Of a DNA stretch of 64,000 bases, positions 1-13,500 are shown in pieces. The DNA is from Manduca sexta (taxonomy: Eukaryota > Arthropoda > Insecta > Lepidoptera > Sphingidae), in assembly GCF_014839805.1 (NCBI RefSeq), contig NC_051120.1:620001-684000 (forward strand), given 5' to 3'. Numbering within the stretch: position 1 is the stretch's first letter; each line of letters begins with the position of its first letter. Made by a program: the position numbers and the translations under genes. The notes below the pieces were generated by a model. That model did no database searches, was not told where the DNA came from, and saw nothing but the letters and a program-made list of their open reading frames with translations.

Positions 1-639
1 TATTGTGCGCGCGCAGCTATCTGTGTCTTAGACAATGCGGAGAAGGTCGTTCATTTCACCGCCCAATGGACCATAAGAGAACGTTTTTTATTTATATCTA
101 TACAAATTATCTACAAGGATTTGTATTAAAATTGTAGGTCATCGATTTGAAATAATTGATTGTATAAAAAGTAAAGTCATCGAAGCATCGAAAGTTTGCG
201 TAACAGATGCACACTGTACAGGGGCTAGGGGAGGTGGTATACACGCACGGAGCAGGGAAGCCTGGCCCGCTGTAATTAACTTCAGCGGAACTAGACTTTA
301 GTCGCAACTTGCGCTAATAGTAAAGTCTACTAAGTAGACATGATCGATGCTTCTAATGCACTATTTTATCTATCACCAATCTATGAGTGCATTTTTAATA
401 ATACATCCTAAACCTTCAATGTGGGAAGATACATATCAAATATACGCAACAGGTACATACACAGTCCCGCAATAAGATATAAGGTTTGTGACGGAGGTAT
501 TAGGTACGGGTGACGGACTCGTAAAACACTCACAGGACTTATCATCAATAGGCAGACAGTCTTAAAGACAAACAAAAAATAACCAAAAACGAAACCGACC
601 CAAATTAGGTACCTAAGTATAAGTCCGGCAAATCTTTAA

Positions 640-705
640 TATCAACGCGGGATCGAACCCGCAGTTTCTCATTTACCAGTTGGCTACTGTCCCATAGCTA
701 TTGCG
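640..705 (-). repeat. tRNA-like repeat fragment
   Basis: Read on the minus strand there is a good pol III A box (TAGCCAACTGG) followed closely by an almost ideal B box (GGTTCGATCCC). Only about 16 bases separate them, too few for a real tRNA with an anticodon arm. It is most likely the truncated head of a tRNA-derived SINE rather than a functional tRNA gene. Confidence 0.35.
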
Positions 706-904
706 ATTATTGATAATTGCGATGTTAGTTCGAATATTAATGAATCTGCAATACCGGTTCCCGCCGATAAATTTCATGAGGTTCCATTTCAAAAATATGT
801 CAGTTTTACTACAGAACTAGGAACAGATAAAAATAAACCTAACATCTGAAAGTGTTACAACGGAAGGAAACAATTAAAAAAGAATTAATGTGAACAAATA
901 GTCA

Positions 905-1015
905 TATCGTTGTAGGAGAGTGGCGCGGCGCCGGTCGCGGCGAGGGCGGTGCGCCGGCGCACGTGGCGACTATTTATACGCACCGCTCCAGGAAGTGCAC
1001 ATGCCAGTCAGTTAT
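905..1015 (+). promoter_or_regulatory. GC-rich patch with possible TATA/Inr promoter
   Basis: A very GC-rich patch (about 915-968) runs directly into TATTTATA at 971-978, followed by the arthropod-like initiator TCAGTT at 1008-1013. The spacing of about 39 bases is slightly longer than typical. I see no recognisable coding exon downstream, so this is only a candidate core promoter. Confidence 0.25.
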
Positions 1016-1617
1016 GTGATCATTATTAACTGTTTATTGCAATTCGCCTCATAGATATATCAACTGGAGTGTACTGTGTATTTTATGCTCATAAATAAAT
1101 AAAAACCATAAAGTAGAAATCGTATTGGATTGAAAAATCTGCCCGTTCGTAGATCCTTGATAGAACTATTCTCCTTTTTTTTTCTTCACGCCGCACCGAG
1201 GTCGCGTACATTTTAATAAAGCACCATCTAGCTGCGATTGTTATTTAACTAACTACTTATTAGGTATTACGTAATGAAGTAACTTTCTACAATAACCATA
1301 AGGACATAGGTAAAGGATCTTTATGAATGAGTAACGTGCGTACATCTCCTTCGTTTAGTTGTACTTGCACACATTGTCACACACTTTGTTGTGTACGCCG
1401 CACCGCACTGCGTCGTGTTGTAGGTCACCTTTATTGCAACATTACAATTAATATTGAAGCGGTATCGATTCAGCGCCGGCCGCGGTCACCGGCTCATTTT
1501 TTTATTAACACAACAGTCTGAGGTGATTGCAGTTGTATCTGTCTTCAAGAAGCTAGCCTGGCCTGTAGGACTACAAGCGATGAAAGCTTGGCGTTTAACA
1601 GAAGAAACTCTACTAAT

Positions 1618-1915
1618 TACAATATTATCAACCCTGTATTATGTACTGTCCCACTGCTGGGCACGGCCCTTCTGTAGTACGGAAAGAGTTTTAGGTTTGA
1701 GTCCACCACAGTAGGCTAGTGCAGGTTGGCAGTCTTCACGTCAGTAAGCACGCTTTCTCACGCTTTTGTCTTTCACCGATAAGCAAGCAATAATTATACT
1801 ACATCACTTTAGAAATATCAAAAGGTGCGTGCCCTTGGGTTTTGAACTTACGGACCTTCGTAGTCCGTTCCACTCCCAATCCCAGTCAACTAACTTCCAC
1901 TGGACCAGTGTGATA
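1618..1915 (-). repeat. tRNA-derived SINE, family A, degenerate
   Basis: On the minus strand this has the same layout as the fuller copy at 62108-62425: a tRNA-like head (about 1805-1915), a middle part, and a 3' part with the 'ggactaag..cctaatc', 'gtagtagag' and 'cccagcagtgggacagta' blocks, ending next to 'ataatattg'. It is clearly diverged. Related copies in the window are at 25265-25575, 49240-49370 (3' part only) and 62108-62425. Confidence 0.6.
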
Positions 1916-1955
1916 ACATTCTTAATTATAGGATTTTGAAGAGAAGATATCGAGC

Positions 1956-2000
1956 GGCATATTTATAGGCTAATAAGTGGCATATTTATAGGCTAATAAC
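1956..2000. repeat. 23-bp tandem duplication
   Basis: Two copies of GGCATATTTATAGGCTAATA lie head to tail with a period of 23 bases (starts 1956 and 1979), with no mismatch over about 21 bases. It is a small recent local duplication with no evident function. Confidence 0.8.
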
Positions 2001-3264
2001 ACACGGCAGCGTGTCTATGACACCTAATGCAGGAGATGGATACAGCTAAACATATGCAATCAAGAGATTGCTTCATACATCCTAAACTAACAAACATAAT
2101 TAATTAGAATTGCAATCAAGCATCCGTCTGCAATAAATTTCATTCCAAGGCTGAAAGCCATCGGACTGGAGGTTTATAAGACAGCAGTAAACTTACGAGA
2201 AGCTGTTGCGAGTAACAAGAAAGTTGTAAGACTACTTGAAATGTTGGAGTACGAAATATCGTATCCCGATATATGATCAAAATAACTGGCATCAAATAGT
2301 GAGACTATCTATGAGACTAGAAATGCCATTCCAAACTAAGACGGCGCAAAATACAAATCACGCTGATATCTGCCTCACACAGTATCATAGATATCGCAGA
2401 CGTCATCGAAAACCCAGAATATTCGACTGAAATACATAGGTTGTATTGGCAGACACAATACTTTATAAAGTAAAACAGTGTTACAATTGCGATAACAAAC
2501 TGAACATTACAACAAACGTTACCTGACCCATCCCCGCCCTGTCCTACTGCCCTCTCGCGGCCCTGTCCTCGCTGCATTGCACGGATAGAGTTACTCCACT
2601 AATCACTGGCAATATATTGTAATGGTGGCGCGTAAATCACTTGTCTCTGCGAGTGCTCTGAGCCGACAGCCGCGATGTTAACACTACATACATTGGGTCT
2701 CAGGGATACGGGAACTGTTCCCGTTAATTACTATTACTTTACATAAAGCATTAATCGTGGTTACATATATGGACTAAAAATAACCGTTCCGATATACGAG
2801 GGATTATAAATTATGATACGATAATGGATGTCGCCGTGCCTTCGTTCTCATTAGTCTAGTGGATGCATTCCTAGGCTATGAACAGAATATGTTAGATTTG
2901 ATTTCATTTGGGAATTATTTTGACTAGGTTTCGACTCGGAGAATATTATTTAGCATATATGGCGACAGGCTTCCATATGATGTTTATGGTAGATACAAAT
3001 TAGAGATCCACCGGTGCACCTTCATCGTCCTAGTTCTTTCCAAACAAATTGGTAAGCTAACGGATATAATATGATAATACATGTGACAATTTAATGACGC
3101 TCGGCATGTTGGGCGATAAAACAACACGTCAATATAGGTAATTATAACTTAAACACGCGCAATCAGTAGATAGTTTTCAATATTGCACATTAAATCTTGC
3201 CCAGGTAGTACTAAGATAGACTATACCGATCGTCGGGTGCGGTGCACTCACTTTCTCGCACTGG

Positions 3265-3300
3265 TATATAAAACTGCACATAATAAACAGAAGAGTTTCA
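3265..3300 (+). promoter_or_regulatory. Possible TATA-box promoter
   Basis: A consensus TATATAAA at 3265-3272 lies downstream of a moderately GC-rich segment, and a TTTCAATCA sequence lies about 30 bases downstream, where transcription could start. No downstream coding exon is recognised. TATA-like strings are common in AT-rich DNA, so support is weak. Confidence 0.22.
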
Positions 3301-4504
3301 ATCAAAAGTGAAACTACCAGTCACGGAAATAGCATTCATTATTCATCGCAATAATTGATACCCCTACTTTAATATAATATATGAATGTGCATCTCGCGCG
3401 TATAAATTACATTACAGATATGTACTAATTATAATTGCAATTAATTATAATCAAAGATGGAGTACAGTAGGTATCTACATATGTACTTACAATAACCATT
3501 TACCATATAAATAATCGAATAGTACTTAAAACATATAACGAATCAACATAAACAGGATTTAATAGCCCGATGTAAACAAGACGATAGAATATTAATTTTG
3601 GTTACATATCAAAACATGCACACAAATGTAGACAGTAATCTATACGAATAAATAAAGTCAAACATGGGTAAAGATTGCCATAAAATATCAACACATTTGA
3701 TTTTCGGTAAATACGAGTGAAAGGATGGTTTTCACAAAGTATATTTTTACGTATAATGAACATACTACGCGTACGTGACAATGGGGCATCGGTGCAGATT
3801 ATGGGCTCACATGAAACACTAGCGAGTGCGAGTATTATCTATAGTTTTGATAAACCTAGAAAGCAGACTGCAAACACGTTGCTTAGTTTAATAATGGTTC
3901 CAGCACTCTTCTCTTAATCCTCGATGTTTTTCGTATGAAATGTTTGGAAGCTGGTAATAGTTTAAAAATTATCATTTTACTAACGTAAATAAAAACATGA
4001 ATTAGTTTAAGGCTTGTAATACCTACATTATAGTTTGAGAGTAAATATCAATTTGTCGCGCCATGGTTATAAAAATGTATAAACCCTATAAACTAACACA
4101 ATAGCCTACAATTTCCGATCCCTCACAACTTACAGCAAAACGAGGCGGTACAATATTAATAAAGTGTGAGTGAAATCCAATAGCGGGTAACAATGGCGGA
4201 ACTGTGCGAACGTGTAGAAAGGAAACAACAGAGCGTTGCGGCGCGGGCGGCCACATCGCATGCAACACAATAAAATCACTTGTTTACCACACACAGTACT
4301 CAGTACACACTAGACAGCGGCGGCACGCGGCGCGACGAGGCGGTTCCCACGAAGGGACTCGACGCGACGTGGCCGTGCCGTTTCATACATCACGCAGAGT
4401 CCGACAAGTAATGGCACTGCTGTCTTTATTAGTTTTTGAGGCTAGTTGGTTTTATATCTCTAACGGTACTAATGTTACACATACATCTCGCCTTTATCGG
4501 CCAT

Positions 4505-4722
4505 AGGCAGAGGTAGAATCAGGGTACCTTCTTTTGCCACGTGTGTTCTGTCCTGTGACGTGATAAAAGACAAGCCTACCGCTAATTCGGACGCAAATTC
4601 TAAGTCTAGGCTAATATTGAGCAGAAAAACCCATTAACACAGCCCGACCCAGGCTTCGAAGCCGGGACCTCAGAGTGGTGTTCGTACTGGGCACGCAATG
4701 CAACCACGCCACCGAGGCGATT
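4505..4722 (-). repeat. tRNA-derived SINE, family B
   Basis: On the minus strand it begins with 'gcctcggtggcgtggttg' (A-box-like), has the B-box-like 'ggcttcgaagcc' segment, then a 'gggtttttctgctcaatatta' block and a 3' body. The same order is seen at 10470-10595, 16190-16395 and 47735-47935 (all minus) and at 54326-54600 (plus), so this is one dispersed family. The shared head resembles a tRNA and implies pol III transcription and LINE-dependent mobility. Confidence 0.65.
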
Positions 4723-7700
4723 AATGGTATCTAAACAATACATAATACAATACAAGCATGTTCTCATCCTTTATACTACACACAGTAATGTGTTGGCCAC
4801 GCGGCCTAACCCATGGTCACAGTCGGGCGACAGCGTGTCCGGCGCACACCACACACCACACAACGTGATAGACATTACACAGACATGGTATACAATAACA
4901 ATCAACCCTCAATAGACATCAAGACAAAACATTAGAAACATACTGATGCGTGCTGAACCTACTACGACATAGATACAAGCCGGTATTGAGGTAGAATTGT
5001 GGGGACAGGGTAGCTCATATTATTTTTTATATCTGATGGAATACAATCTCGACAGATTCCATATCGGCAAGTGCTTAACCCACTTCAAAATAAAGTAACT
5101 TCGCATCGATTTTAGTATGCAACATGATCTCTACTCTAGGCGGACACTACAATACTAAGTAAGAGCCGATTCAGATGATAGGTGTTAAACGCACCAACGT
5201 TAGTAAAACGCGATTCTTTGAGAACACGTATTTTAAATGTATTTTGATCGGCGTGTAAATGCATACAAAATATGTGTTGTAGCTGTAAACACGCTTGCGA
5301 ACCCGCGTTAAACTCTTGTCATCTGAACGCGGTCTAAAATAAGTGATAATTATACATTTTTTATTTTATAAAAATTATATTCGCCACTGCTATTGTCTGT
5401 AAATGTGAACAGTGTCAGTGGTGGTGTGACGCGGCCACGTGGCGCGGCTCAGTGAAAGTGTGGCGATCGGCCGCGCGCAGTCGCACGCGCAGTACACCGG
5501 ACAATCGCGCCTACTCGGGAGAGCTATTTGCTTTTTTAATTGCCTCCGCTACAACTAATATAGTACAGCTGCGCTGTAATATAAAGGAAGCTATTGTTCT
5601 GATCATCTCGTAAATATTAAAGCCACCTCCTATGGCGTAAATTGTTTTCAAAATCAATAAAATACAACGTTGAACAATAAAGCAACAATGTAGCTGTTAT
5701 GCATAAAGAATATTGCAATTTAGAAATCTACAGTGAATTCACGTAAATAGTCTTGTTTACTTGTAACTAGTTTGTATGTAGTTCGAATAAAAATATATAC
5801 TTACACTTAATTTTGAATGCGAAATAATATTCTACATATATTGATATACATCAAGCATAAATTTATTTCTAAAACCTGTGGAACCTATGTAGGCTAATCA
5901 TCAAACGTATGAGTTGTGTTTCAATATAAATAAGCAATAATCTGCCCTCGGTCTCGTAACACACCTCTCATTTGACTAAACAACCACTTGCAAGTACATG
6001 ATCTAATTACCTCCAAATTATAGGAGGCCCGAGTTAATATTTCTTTAATTCGTGCAATATTGTCCTGTTTTATGCAATATGTATTTAGTTCGGCGCCTAC
6101 TAACTACTTTGCTTATTGACATTACGTGCGGGTTATTTAACCGGCTTAGTGTCTCTTTAAGGAGCACTTATCCAAGATATTGTCTTATATTTACAAATTA
6201 TGTTATTTGTTCCTAGTTAGTTATTTTGAAAAAGTTCTAGGTAAAAAATTGAATTTTCTATAGATTTATATGTTTTGTGTACATTTATATTGTTGTAACA
6301 CAATGACAAACAAGTAAAAAAAAGTTTGGCAAAACAAAAATTAGGTGGATAGACGATATTGTTCCAGTAGCAGATGAGGACTGGATAAAGACAGCAAACA
6401 TAGATACACGGAAGAGGCTTATATCCAAAGAAAAAGGCAAGTGAAAAAGGGTTATAAGAAATCTCAGTTTCACGCAGCGCACACAAATTTGTTTACGTAA
6501 TGAATACACACTTTTCTACATTTAATTCGATTCGTTTGTTATCAGTCATTAGATCAGGCCGGTATCGCGTTGCGGATTGATTGCGGCGAGTACTCGCTCG
6601 TATCTTGTACCAAGTTCGATACGATGACAAATCACCGGCGGCGTGCATTACGTACACTATCCTACAACTAAACTTATCAGCTGACATCAGCTTACATTTA
6701 AATTCATTTTACATTCATATTATGAGACAAAACATTACATCGAATAACTTGTATAGAAAACTATTTATTTAAGTTTTAGTAATGAATAACCAGTTAAACA
6801 TACTATAAGATCGATATCTTTGACATTCATTCCAACTCACAATACTCAAACGCAAAAATCTATGCTGATAATTTAGCATCCAGAGCTGCGCCCGCTGTAC
6901 CCGAGATTGTCCAAAATTCGCGTCATCAGCCATCAGTAAATGTAAATAACCATAACAGATTAGTTCAATTGCACGACGCCGCGCCGACGGCGATAACGAT
7001 GGGAAGCCGCAGATCTTGGGCCGCACCAAATTGTGTTGGTCGTGCGAAGGTCGCTGGACGCAGGATACCTGTATCCTCGCCGTAAAGAGGATGCGCATCC
7101 GTCGCCGCCCACTCGCCCGCGACCGCCGCCGGCCAACACAAGTTGCTCGAACACTCCTCAGGACACACGCGACACTCTAGTAATACGTGGCCTTGCAAAT
7201 AAATCAAGGGCACACAATACTTGACACGGTAAACTCGTTGGAACGCGAGCTCCGAAATACGAGCTCTAAAGAGTGCCTGATGACGTAGGAAATAAAGTAC
7301 AATAAAAATATGTATACTGCAGTTATGAGTCAATTTAACCTACGAAATCCAACGTCCATCCTACTTATGAGTTTACGCAATTCGTGGAAGTCTTGTTATT
7401 TACAGATAAATAAGCGATACTGCAAAAGTTTCGATGAAATACATTTGAAAATCCTAAAACGTCTGATATATTATCAGCTGCGAGCGCTGGGATGGTTGAT
7501 AACTCGCTATCATGCGGCGGCGGCGATGTTGCACTTGTCGAGTTTCAAAAACACCACATTCCATAGGTTTCTCAAACAACCGTGTGATCATTGAGTTTCG
7601 ACCTTCCACCCGTTAAGTCTTGTAAAACGAATCACTCTTTCTTGATCATAACTAAAATTCTCGTCTTCCAGCGAAACACTGGATCCCCCAGTACTACAAT

Positions 7701-10469
7701 AAATCCTTGCTGAATATACTGCGACTTAATATTAAATTACAATTCTCAAAAAGGAATAGTTCCGCAACTAGTTTACTCAAAAATACGTAACTGCTCGCTA
7801 AGCCTCGCTTGGAAAGATTTATAGGATTAGAGTCCGGTTTTATATTTTCTCTGGATAAAAAGTAGCCTATGACGTTCTCTGGTTCTGAAACTGTCTCCAT
7901 TTAAAATTTCATCGAAATCATAGATTCATAAGGTCAGCCGTGAATAGTGTTGGATTTTAAAAAATATAAATAATGGATTTTTAGTAAATTATTGACTGCA
8001 GCAATATACTAGCAAGTATACGATACATACTGTAATAGCCTTAGACAGCAGATGTGTTGACTACCTTTTCGCTAGTGGTTCCTTCATCCGTGAACCTCAA
8101 TCCTTTGCCATACCTGGCCACATCTGAACCACCACATTAAAATATTGTGGTAAAACATATTTTAAGGGCTTGTTATAAAATTCAAATATTTCGTGACAAA
8201 ATATAAATTCAATGGTATAAAGAAGCACCCTTAAGAATGATGAGTAAAGCTATAAAGCAGTTGCTATGTCGGAGCGTTGGTGCCAATCTCCAAACTTTAC
8301 TTCCCAATTAAACAATGAAATTCACCTAATACTACGCATTCAGCTACGCCCACCGCCTGCCCAACGCAAAACAACGCGTGATAGTTGACATCCGTCACGA
8401 ACCCACTATAAATAGCACCAAAATAGAGAGATAAACCCCCGAGTCTAGACACAGCTGAGAGGAGACGTGTCTGAAAAAATATGTCGGATTATAAACGCTG
8501 CATGAAACCTACTGTGCGAAACTGCAAAAATCTTTAAACAAAAATTATTCATTACAAAACGTTAGTGTGGAGTGGTTGGTTACTATATTATTCAAGTATT
8601 AGTAAAAGATATATTATTTATTAAAAAAATCATAAAATAATACACGAGTGAAATGTATAGCCGCTATTACAAAAAGTCTTTTTTCTCTATCAGCTTTAAA
8701 AGAAAGCCGTACTAACAATAGACCATAATATACAAATGGTGACAACTTTATGACATGAACTCATTATTCAGACACAATAAGTATTGCCCTCCAACGACAG
8801 TATTATTCTAAACATCGCAATTGTAACCCACAATGAAAAGGTGTTTGAAATCAGCGAGTGTGTGGGTGACATGGCATCACAATGCGACATTAGCGCGTGC
8901 GATGCGTCTCACGTCTGCGTGGCAGGATTATCAAACGCTGCCGGCATGGAATCCCGTCGACACCGTTATGCGCGCGCTGTATGCCTTGTGCATTATTTGC
9001 GACTTGTCTCGATACTGTGTAGGAGTTGTATAACTTGAGCAAATGATTTAGAAATTGTAGCGAGCATACTCAGTGAACTTATTCTAATTGCTAGTTTATG
9101 ATATAATAGTTGAATGAAGAGGGGACACGGATAAAACACAATAATTATGTAATAAACAAGGCGATCAATAAGCAAATGTATTCACTATACTACATGCTCA
9201 TAAGTGATCACCAGTATTGGAGCAGCCTTTTCAATTTCTCTAAGACATTAGCACCACCTCTTAGGGAAATTTTCCAGAAAAATTTATGTTCTATTTTCTG
9301 CGATGAACGTGACATCGATTATTGCTCTTAAAAAGTAGGTTATAACAAGATCAATTAAATAAATTAGATCAACATACAAGTATTATAGATGAAGACATAA
9401 AACATAAGGTTAATCTCATACGAGCATAACAAGTGGACATGCATCACAATGAACTTGACGACGCCGCGGAGGTCAGAGGGACCGAGTGAGTGACCGCAGA
9501 TTGCGAACATCTGCCGGTGCGGCACGTGTGTGGCGCTGCATTTGTTGCCTATAGACGGTGAGCGCACCGGAACAATGTGCATCACACATTAGCTCCCTTC
9601 ATTTAACGGTAACAAGCATTAATCAGCTCAATATTACCAGGATTAAATGACTTCATAAACACCTTGTGACAATTGGGGCTTCAGATTAATAATCAAATAA
9701 AAAAGAAAGGCATGCCATTCGTTTTTTTATGGGAATGGAAGATCACAAAGCAGTCATTAGGAAACTTATTAAGTAGAAAAATATTATAAAATTATAACAG
9801 CAATGAAGAATTTTGAAAAACGGAAAGTGAAATTCGAGAAGATAGAATCTTAAGTCCGTAGGAATGTCACTCGGTAGTGCACACAAGACTTGACGGTAGT
9901 CTCTGAAGAACATAACAGACCAACCCATGAATGATAGAGTACAAGTAGACCACAGCTACATAATAATCTTATGAATGAGTCATAGAAAGTATAAAACCAG
10001 TAGGGCACTAGGCGAATGAAGTAAGGAGTATGGGGCGTCGTTGGCTGGTGCGTATTCAGCGCGCGCCGCGACCCACATCAGAGCCACACGGACCGCTGGA
10101 CATGTCCACAACTACACCGGAGTCCATACTAAATTATTAATCAATTGTTTTGGCCACACATAATGCAAGATCTTAGTGAATGAGGAGAAGGAAATCAAAG
10201 CAAAAGCAGCATGGCACATTCGTTACGGCCCTTGTGTCACAAGTTGTTAAGACATAGTCATAATGAAATGCTGGAGGTTCTGATGACTTGCCATACCAAT
10301 ACGGGGTGCACTGTATTGACTTATAAAGACTGTTCTGGATTCTACTTATAATGAAGGTTCTTAAAGTACATATTTAAATTTGCAAACAACATTGAGGTAA
10401 AACCTTTATTTAATGAGGAATATTTTTATAGTTTTGAATTGTCGACACACACACTCATGCCTTTTATCC
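4723..10469. other. Gene-poor stretch, no recognised exon
   Basis: I see no recognisable coding exon. There are GC-rich islands near 5410-5520, 6965-7140 and 8860-8990, and a LINE-derived fragment at 7775-7920. ORFs up to 122 codons occur around 6770-7330, but they overlap each other on several frames and have no known motif. Confidence 0.45.
7775..7920 (+). repeat. Fragment of a dispersed LINE-type repeat
   Basis: It contains the block 'tttctctggataaaaagtagcctatg' followed by '..ttctgaaactgtctccat..aaatttcatcgaaatca', a wording I recognise from a repeat very common in lepidopteran genomes. It is probably the 3' part of an RTE-like non-LTR element. Related 3' blocks occur at 33120-33325 and 51195-51300. 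No coding potential remains. Confidence 0.5.
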
Positions 10470-10595
10470 TTGAAGAGGTAGACAGGAGCGCAACTGGCGC
10501 ACCCACTTTTCACCGTGACCCAGACCCAGGGATTGAACCCGACACCATAGCACTGTAGTCGTACCGTAATACAACTACGCCACCGAGGCAGTATA
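10470..10595 (-). repeat. tRNA-derived SINE, family B, partial
   Basis: The minus strand reads 'gcctcggtggcgtagttgtatt', then the tRNA-like 'gggttcaatccctgggtctgggtc' with a clear B box, matching the head of the family B copies at 4505 and 54326. The 3' body is short or diverged. Confidence 0.6.
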
Positions 10596-13500
10596 TTCAG
10601 TCAGGCCAAAACATATTTTTTTAAAGATTTTATTTTTAAATCTTTGCATGTTCCCACCATACCTTGTACACCGTAAGTGTATGAAATTAATGTTAAGCTG
10701 TTTGCTTTGGAGAGGCCCTTAAGCAAATCAATAACCATGAGAACTTAAGAGAGGTAACTGTACTACAGTTTTGGTTAAAAATCACTAACAGCGCTCATAC
10801 AAATTCGTATCAAAACAATAGGACTTGTAACAACGCAACATTAATTTACATAAATTCCATTAACATATAAATTAGACTGTGCCGTGTGTCCCAAATCATT
10901 TAAAAATATTATTGACCCACTTATCATTGACAATAAAATCTAATTACCGTACAGTCGCTGGCATTGATATGTATTGTGTGCCTCGTAATGGAGTGAAATG
11001 CACTCGCGAAACAAGTAGGCGTCGGCCGTGAACTCGTTGGCAATGACATCGCGACACTTCAACCGATGCCTTTTGTGGCACTGGACGCACGTCTCGGGAA
11101 TTTATGACCACTCGACTGTACTGGAGTAGACTGGGAGTCCGTGGGTAATTTGTAATGGTCGAATATTCTATATCAAATATGTCCAATAGTCAAATAAAGG
11201 ATTACTTTTATTTTCAGGCAAAGCTCTGGTTCTGTCGGCATGGACGCAATCCAAATGTAATGCCTAGTAATGAGAAACATTGCATCTCACGATGTAATAC
11301 ATGAAGTTAAAAAACTTATATTCTATCTGTCCAATAAAGATCTATCTTAGTAGATATGAGTTATTAGATCGTCAAAAGTGACCACATCAAAACCGCTTAT
11401 TAATCATGCACGATTCCCACACGCTGGTATTCCTTAATGCTTAGGCGAGTAGGGTACCCACGGTTCGCCGAGCGCGCCCTTCTTAGGGATTGAACCATAT
11501 CGAGCACAAATTCCAATCTTGGGCAATAAATGCGTGCGATCGAATAGAAAAACATATTAACTATCGGTAATTACGGTTTTAATAATTTATTTCTTATTAT
11601 CCGTAGCTTTCGACCCAATAGATAACACCTGCTAGAGTGAACCATATTTTTGAATGTAATGTATTAACAGCACAGTCCGTGTGGCGTGACGCATGACTCA
11701 CACGATCCGGCGCAGCACAGAATACTGGCCACTGAGGGCAGCTCACAATAGCGCCAGTATCAATTGGCTAATGCCCCCATTGATGCTGATACAGCGCTCG
11801 ACACAAAGCGAGAAGAACAACGCATGGCCCACAGCTATAACAGTTCACAATTTTTGAGTATTGTTTGGAACTGTCCTGAATTTTGAATGTAATAATTTCT
11901 GGAATGGATATCTTATCAAAGATTATGGTATGCATAATTATGTAATCAATTAACTGTTTAAAACAAGTAAGAAATATCCGGAAGCAGTTACTATCTTAAT
12001 TGGATACTAAAGTTTAGTTAAGGGTATGTAATTAATTAATGTTAAGCATATAATTACACGATTAGATAATAAACATTAATTTAATGCTCCTAGTATTGAA
12101 GTTATTGATGAGATCACAGATCGCAGGGAGGGTGCAGGAGTACAATGGGCGCCGCTGACGAGGCTCGGCTCATGTCACCGCACCGGATGCGTCCACAATG
12201 ACCGCGCACAATTAACTGTCCGACCGACTCTTATCTCTAATGTGGGCCAATCAACTGCCGATCGCTTGACAACCGAACCGTGCAAAAGTAAGGATACAAG
12301 TAATTGGAATGAAAGGGGAGTTTCCTTGAAAAATTAAAATGAGAATTGCTGAGAATCTTTTACAATCAGGAGATTCGCTTGCCCGCTTGCCACTCTTATG
12401 GTACGAAGAACAAGTTAATAAACCCAAGCCAATTTAGTCAATAAAGACAATATAATTAACGTAGTAAAACCAAACGAGGAACTTACAAGACAAAAATGAG
12501 GATTATAAAAACAAAATACTTAAAGCCATGTAAGAATTTAAGCACTTCCCAACAATAACTACATTGGAACCACCTTATAAAATGGACACACCTTCGTGCA
12601 GCTACTAATCAGCAAGTTTATGGCTCATGAAGCAACTTATTAGAACAATGTTTGAACATTTTAATACATTTAGGTGATGTAAGTTTCTAACCACGCACCC
12701 TAATTCTATAGTGTAGTCAGCTGGGCGAGCTCATGAGGTCATGATGCGTCACTAACAACATTTGTTAAAAGAAACAATAGATAACGGAACTGTTGTGTTG
12801 TGCGTCAAGTCAGATAGTAGGATTTAGCCAATTCCTCTCTTTAATCCTAAGTTTTTTTCTTAGAAAAGGATATCACGCCCTCAATTCTGTTTATTCATCT
12901 AACTCTTAAGCAGTGAATTATTTTCGTCATAATATTAGTATGAATATTATGAATAAGACAGTTTATAAGATTTTTAAATGTTGGGATGTTTGTTCAACTT
13001 AATGACAAATTTGAGCGATTTTGGCGCAAAGGTAGACCATATCCGATGTTAACATACAGCCTAATTATATCCTGAAAAAAGAACACGGTGGAACTGCTCG
13101 TCCTGTCTTTCGGCATGTTAAATACAAGGAAACCAGTTTGCATGCACGTTGTATTGGAGCGGGCAGCGGCGGTAGAGCTAATGAGCCGAAGCCACGCAGC
13201 AGTTGATTGGCTAATCGTGGACAGACGGTGCGTCGAGAATTCGTACATCCCCATTAGAGCTTCCTGCGAAATCAGACGGCGTGATAGATATGCGAATAAA
13301 AGTTTCGGCGCATATGACGGTGTGGGTTCGATCAAGTGGTATCGGGACAAAAATATCGGTTCATTTTATAGCTACATAATTTTAGCATCGTTCATAATTT
13401 ATGTATGCTCTTCACCCGAATTACTCATTATCCTGAGACCTGACCGGGAAAACGTAAATTGTACAGGACGGGGAGGTTGCGCGTGACCGCCAGTGCAGGT

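Larger units (their letters stand above)
1..1615. other. Gene-poor stretch, no recognised exon
   Basis: I recognise no protein-coding exon here. ORFs are short and of the number expected by chance in AT-rich DNA. A tRNA-like fragment lies near 640-705 and a GC-rich patch with a possible core promoter near 900-1015; both are listed separately. Confidence 0.5.
1916..4504. other. Gene-poor stretch, no recognised exon
   Basis: This stretch is AT-rich with scattered short ORFs and no recognisable domain. It contains the small tandem duplication at 1956-2000, a TATA-like site near 3265, and a GC-rich patch at about 4200-4400 that resembles a promoter or non-coding exon but has no readable protein. 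Confidence 0.45.

Noticed and set aside
640..705. A tRNA gene on the minus strand
   Set aside because: Good A and B boxes are present, but the space between them is too short for a D-arm, anticodon arm and variable loop, and no acceptor stem can be paired.
13088..13486. 132-codon plus-strand ORF overlapping a 118-codon minus-strand ORF
   Set aside because: Neither has a recognisable motif or protein-like flow. A few ORFs of this size are expected by chance in 64 kb, and overlap on both strands points to low stop density rather than coding.
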